A stretch of 32,122 nt of DNA from an uncultured beta proteobacterium (GTDB lineage: Bacteria; Pseudomonadota; Gammaproteobacteria; Burkholderiales; Burkholderiaceae_C): contig CAIKMZ010000092.1 in assembly GCA_903828665.1 (NCBI GenBank), positions 1-32,122 on the forward strand, written 5' to 3'. The position numbers and the translations under genes were made by a program. Under the pieces are notes generated by a model, which was given only the letters and a program-made list of their open reading frames with translations, did no database searches and was not told where the DNA came from. The stretch's first letter is position 1. Each line of letters starts with the position of its first letter. Of the stretch, positions 29,481 through 32,122 are shown piece by piece.

Positions 29481-30443
29481 TCAGTCCAGCCTCAGATGGG
29501 CCGACTCGACCACCTTTTTGTAGACGTCGAATTCGGCCTTGATCTGCGCCGCAAACTGCTCGGGCGTGTTGGCAATGATGATGGAGCCAGTGTCCTCGAT
29601 GCGCTTCTTCACGACCGGATCTTCCAGCGCCTTGCGCACACCGGCGTTGACCTTGTCCACGACATCCCTGGGCAGACCCTTGGGGCCATAGATGCCGTAG
29701 TAGGCCATGCGGTTGACCGGCTCCAGACCGATCTCCTTGAAGGTCGGCACATTGGGCAGTTGCGGCATGCGCTGCGGCGCCGCCACCACCACCGCGACCA
29801 GCCGGCCCGACAGGATGAAGGGCAGCGCCGACGGCATGTTGTCGAAGGTCATCGGCACCTGGCCCGAGACCGTGTCATTGAGCGCCGGGCCGGCGCCGCG
29901 GTACGGAATATGGGTGACGAAGGTGCCGCTCAGATTCTTGTACAGCTCCATCTGCAGGTGCCCGATGCCGCCGGTGCCGGACGACGAATAGGAATACTTG
30001 CCGGGGTTCTTCTTCAACTCGGCGACAAAGCCCTTGTAGTCCTTGGCCGGGAAGCTCGGATGCACGGCGATCACATTGGGCGTGGCCGCAATGTTGATGA
30101 TGGGCGTGAAGTCGGTCAGCGGGTTGTAGGGCGTGCGCGGGTTGATCGCGGGGTTGGCCGCGGTCGTCGACACGGTGGCAAGGCCCAGCGTGTAGCCATC
30201 GGGCGCGGCCTTGGCCGTTTCGTTGGCGCCGATGATGCCGCCGCCACCGGCCCGGTTCTCCACCAGCACCGGCTGCCCCAGCGCCTTGCCCAGCGCTTCC
30301 GAGATCGTGCGCGCAATGATGTCGGTGGTGCCGCCCGGTGCAAACGGCACCTGCAGCTTGATGACCTTGTTCGGATAGCCCTGCGCCAGCGCAGAGCCGG
30401 CAAGCGTGAGCAGACTTAGGGTAGACAGGATTCGACGGTACAC
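29481..30443 (-). CDS. Bug/TctC-type periplasmic solute-binding protein
   Basis: A 320-residue periplasmic binding protein of the tripartite tricarboxylate transporter (Bug) family, a group greatly expanded in Burkholderiales; it would bind a small carboxylate. The signal peptide (YRRILSTLSLLTLAGSALAQ) is followed by YPNKVIKLQVPFAPGGTTDIIAR, then LVENRAGGGGIIGANETAK, both typical. SYSSSGTGGIGHLQMELY and HIPYRGAGPALND belong to the ligand pocket region. I place the start at the GTG at 30443, preceded by AGGAG about ten bases upstream; the open frame further upstream overlaps repeat copy D. The membrane genes tctA and tctB do not adjoin, which is usual for Bug proteins. Ligand unknown. Confidence 0.9.
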   Translation of the reverse strand: MYRRILSTLSLLTLAGSALAQGYPNKVIKLQVPFAPGGTTDIIARTISEALGKALGQPVLVENRAGGGGIIGANETAKAAPDGYTLGLATVSTTAANPAINPRTPYNPLTDFTPIINIAATPNVIAVHPSFPAKDYKGFVAELKKNPGKYSYSSSGTGGIGHLQMELYKNLSGTFVTHIPYRGAGPALNDTVSGQVPMTFDNMPSALPFILSGRLVAVVVAAPQRMPQLPNVPTFKEIGLEPVNRMAYYGIYGPKGLPRDVVDKVNAGVRKALEDPVVKKRIEDTGSIIIANTPEQFAAQIKAEFDVYKKVVESAHLRLD

Positions 30444-30499
30444 GATGGTTTCACTCCTCTGATGTTCAAAATTGTTGATCAACTGGCCAACATGGCTTT

Positions 30500-30593
30500 G
30501 CGATCGCGGGCTCCGGCCCGCAATCCATGGCTCGCGCGGCGCTGTCGCAAGGCATGGCTCCCGGATCAAGTCCGGGATGACAGCCAGAGGTCC
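30500..30593. repeat. Interspersed repeat family 1, copy D
   Basis: It reads GCGATCGCGGGCTCCGGCCC then GCAATCCATGG, a spacer, and a second hairpin TCCCGGA/TCCGGGA ending GATGACAG. This copy sits in the divergent gap between the Bug and AEC transporter starts, unlike the 3'-gap placement of copies A and C, and may therefore be read in a leader or influence promoters. Confidence 0.8.
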
Positions 30594-30637
30594 GATGTTA
30601 ACCGGGCCGGACCCACATTCACTGGTATTCTCGCCGG

Positions 30638-31549
30638 GTGAATTTCGCCCGACTCCTGTTCCCCGACTTCTCCCTGATTCTGTGCGGCTACCTGGTCTGC
30701 CGCTACACGGCGCTGGGCCGCAGCGTATGGGCGCCGGTCGAGAGCCTGGTCTACTTCCTGTTCTTCCCGGTCCTGCTGTTTCACTCGATCATCAAGAGCC
30801 CGCTTGACGTCGCAGCGGCGTCGAGCCTGATCGGCGCCGGCTGGGCCATGGGCCTGTGCGGCATCGCGCTGGCCTACTCCATTCCCTACTGGCCTTGGCT
30901 CGGTCGCCATGTCGAACGGCGCGAGCACGCGGCCAGCGCCCAGGTCGCGTTTCGCTTCAACTCCTTCATCGGCCTGGCGCTGGCCGACCGGCTCGCCGGG
31001 CCGCAGGGCCTGCTTCTGATCGCGGTGCTGATCGGCGTGTGCGTGCCGCTGTTCAACGTCGGCGCCGTCTGGCCGATGGCGCGCCATGCGCAGCGCGGCC
31101 TGCTCGGCGAACTGCTGCGCAACCCGCTCATCATCGGAACGGCCTCGGGTCTGGCGGCGAACCTGCTGGGTTTGAGCCTGCCAAACTGGATCGAGCCCAC
31201 CGTCAGCCGCATCGGCGCCGCCTCCCTGGCGCTCGGGCTCATGGCCGCCGGTGCCGGCATGCAGTTCGGCAGCCTGCACCGCGCCAAGGCCCTGGCCGGC
31301 GCCGTATTGGGGATCCGGCATTTCCTGCTGCCGCTGCTGGCCCTGGGATTTGCCAGGCTCTTTCATCTGGACCCGGTTCAGAGCACGGTGCTACTGGCCT
31401 TTTCGGCCTTGCCGACGGCGCCGAGCTGCTACGTGCTGGCCGCGCGCATGGGCTACGACGGCGGCTATGTGGCCGGCCTCGTGACGCTGTCGACGCTGCT
31501 GGGCATGCTGAGCCTGCCGTTTGCGCTCGGCGTGCTGCGGACGCTCTGA
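30638..31549 (+). CDS. AEC family transporter
   Basis: A 303-residue inner-membrane protein of the auxin efflux carrier (AEC) family, expected to move small organic acids or amino-acid-like solutes. About nine or ten hydrophobic helices can be seen, for example LVYFLFFPVLLFHSII, GLLLIAVLIGVCVPLFNV and LALGLMAAGAGMQFG. The C-terminal half has SALPTAPSCYVLAARMG, a typical AEC segment, and the protein ends with VTLSTLLGMLSLPFALGVL. The start codon is GTG at 30638; TATTCT lies six bases before it, so a leaderless transcript is possible. It is divergent from the Bug binding protein gene. Substrate unknown; the family name does not imply auxin transport. Confidence 0.85.
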   Translation: MNFARLLFPDFSLILCGYLVCRYTALGRSVWAPVESLVYFLFFPVLLFHSIIKSPLDVAAASSLIGAGWAMGLCGIALAYSIPYWPWLGRHVERREHAASAQVAFRFNSFIGLALADRLAGPQGLLLIAVLIGVCVPLFNVGAVWPMARHAQRGLLGELLRNPLIIGTASGLAANLLGLSLPNWIEPTVSRIGAASLALGLMAAGAGMQFGSLHRAKALAGAVLGIRHFLLPLLALGFARLFHLDPVQSTVLLAFSALPTAPSCYVLAARMGYDGGYVAGLVTLSTLLGMLSLPFALGVLRTL

Positions 31550-31752
31550 GGCGGCCGCGAGACCCGCCGCCCGGCTTGCCGGCCGGCCCGCGCCATCGAC
31601 CTTGCGTATGGCAACGCACAGACAGAGGCTGTTTCGTGCCTTAATGTGATGCATGCATTTCGCAGCATCCGCTACTCCCCTTCATAAAGCTTTCCAATGA
31701 CGCCACCCCGCTGCACCCTTGTCGACGCATCACTGGTTCCGGAGGGCTTGCC

Positions 31753-32122
31753 GTGCTGATGGGCCCGAACGAGATTGAATCGCTCAAGGACGTGCCGCTC
31801 AAGGCGGTCGCGCTGCAGAGCGCGATCTTCAACAGCGCCAACTTCTCCAGCATCGCCACCGACGCCAAGGGCGTGATCCAGATTTTCAATGTCGGCGCCG
31901 AGCGCATGCTGGGTTATGCGGCCGCCGACGTGATGAACAAGATCACGCCGGCCGACATTTCCGATCCGCAGGAGCTGATCGCGCGCGCCAAGGCGCTGAG
32001 CGTCGAACTGGAGACCGACATCGCGCCGGGCTTCGAGGCGCTGGTATTCAAGGCCTCGCGCGGCATCGAGGACATCTACGAGCTGACCTACATCCGCAAG
32101 GACGGCAGCCGCTTCCCGGCCG
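31753..32122 (+). CDS. PAS-domain signalling protein, 5' part only
   Basis: The window holds the first 123 or so codons of a longer gene. The frame is open to the end. Residues 20-60 read SAIFNSANFSSIATDAKGVI then QIFNVGAERMLGY, a PAS-fold opening, and a later segment (ELTYIRKDGSRFPA) matches the end of a PAS core and the start of the following strand. Such N-termini usually precede a histidine kinase, a diguanylate cyclase or a hybrid sensor. The start is GTG at 31753, six bases after GGAGGG; ATG at 31759 is possible. The 203-bp gap upstream shows no other gene. Confidence 0.8.
   Translation, partial: MLMGPNEIESLKDVPLKAVALQSAIFNSANFSSIATDAKGVIQIFNVGAERMLGYAAADVMNKITPADISDPQELIARAKALSVELETDIAPGFEALVFKASRGIEDIYELTYIRKDGSRFPA

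Overview
The window is about 32 kb of GC-rich, gene-dense chromosome that reads like a member of the Betaproteobacteria, order Burkholderiales, probably Comamonadaceae or a close relative. The grounds are the pyrG-kdsA-eno-ftsB order, a Bug/TctC-type solute-binding protein, a small basic 'MAKGQQ' protein, and GC-rich intergenic repeats of a kind I associate with Comamonadaceae. The family assignment is inference; no rRNA gene or other taxonomic marker is present.

Layout. Positions 1-548 are AT-richer, hold no gene I can defend, and may carry worn insertion-sequence ends. A small lipoprotein gene (549-1001, +) converges on a minus-strand run reading from 6328 down to 1018: PPi-type phosphofructokinase, a 152-aa secreted protein, a DUF2145 protein, a short-chain dehydrogenase, an enoyl-CoA hydratase/isomerase-like protein and an HSL-type esterase. 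The last three look like one lipid or acyl-CoA operon. On the plus strand follow an SRPBCC protein, a long-chain acyl-CoA synthetase and a long-form ketoacyl synthase III (6485-9927). Then come a GNAT acetyltransferase (-), an indolepyruvate/phenylpyruvate decarboxylase (+) converging on a tryptophanase (-), a 50-aa basic protein and an RluA-type pseudouridine synthase.

From 14.9 to 29.4 kb the genes are mostly housekeeping: parC and parE (-), a hypothetical protein, a SlyD-like FKBP (+), dut and coaBC (-, overlapping), the plus-strand unit pyrG-kdsA-eno-ftsB, then hslO, a gamma-carbonic-anhydrase-like protein and xerD (-). The right end holds an orphan Bug binding protein (-), an AEC-family transporter (+) and the start of a PAS-domain protein cut by the window edge.

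I found no CRISPR array, phage, complete mobile element, tRNA or rRNA, and nothing that I can argue is a wholly new system. The least explained material lies between genes: a four-copy interspersed repeat with two hairpins per copy, a pair of hairpin elements in opposite orientation sharing a 24-bp core between parE and parC, a roughly 94-bp inverted repeat just upstream of the pseudouridine synthase, and a GC-rich multi-hairpin repeat present twice, once beside the pyrG promoter. The gene-level points of most interest are the convergent tryptophan/indole pair and the acyl-CoA synthetase/ketoacyl-synthase pair.
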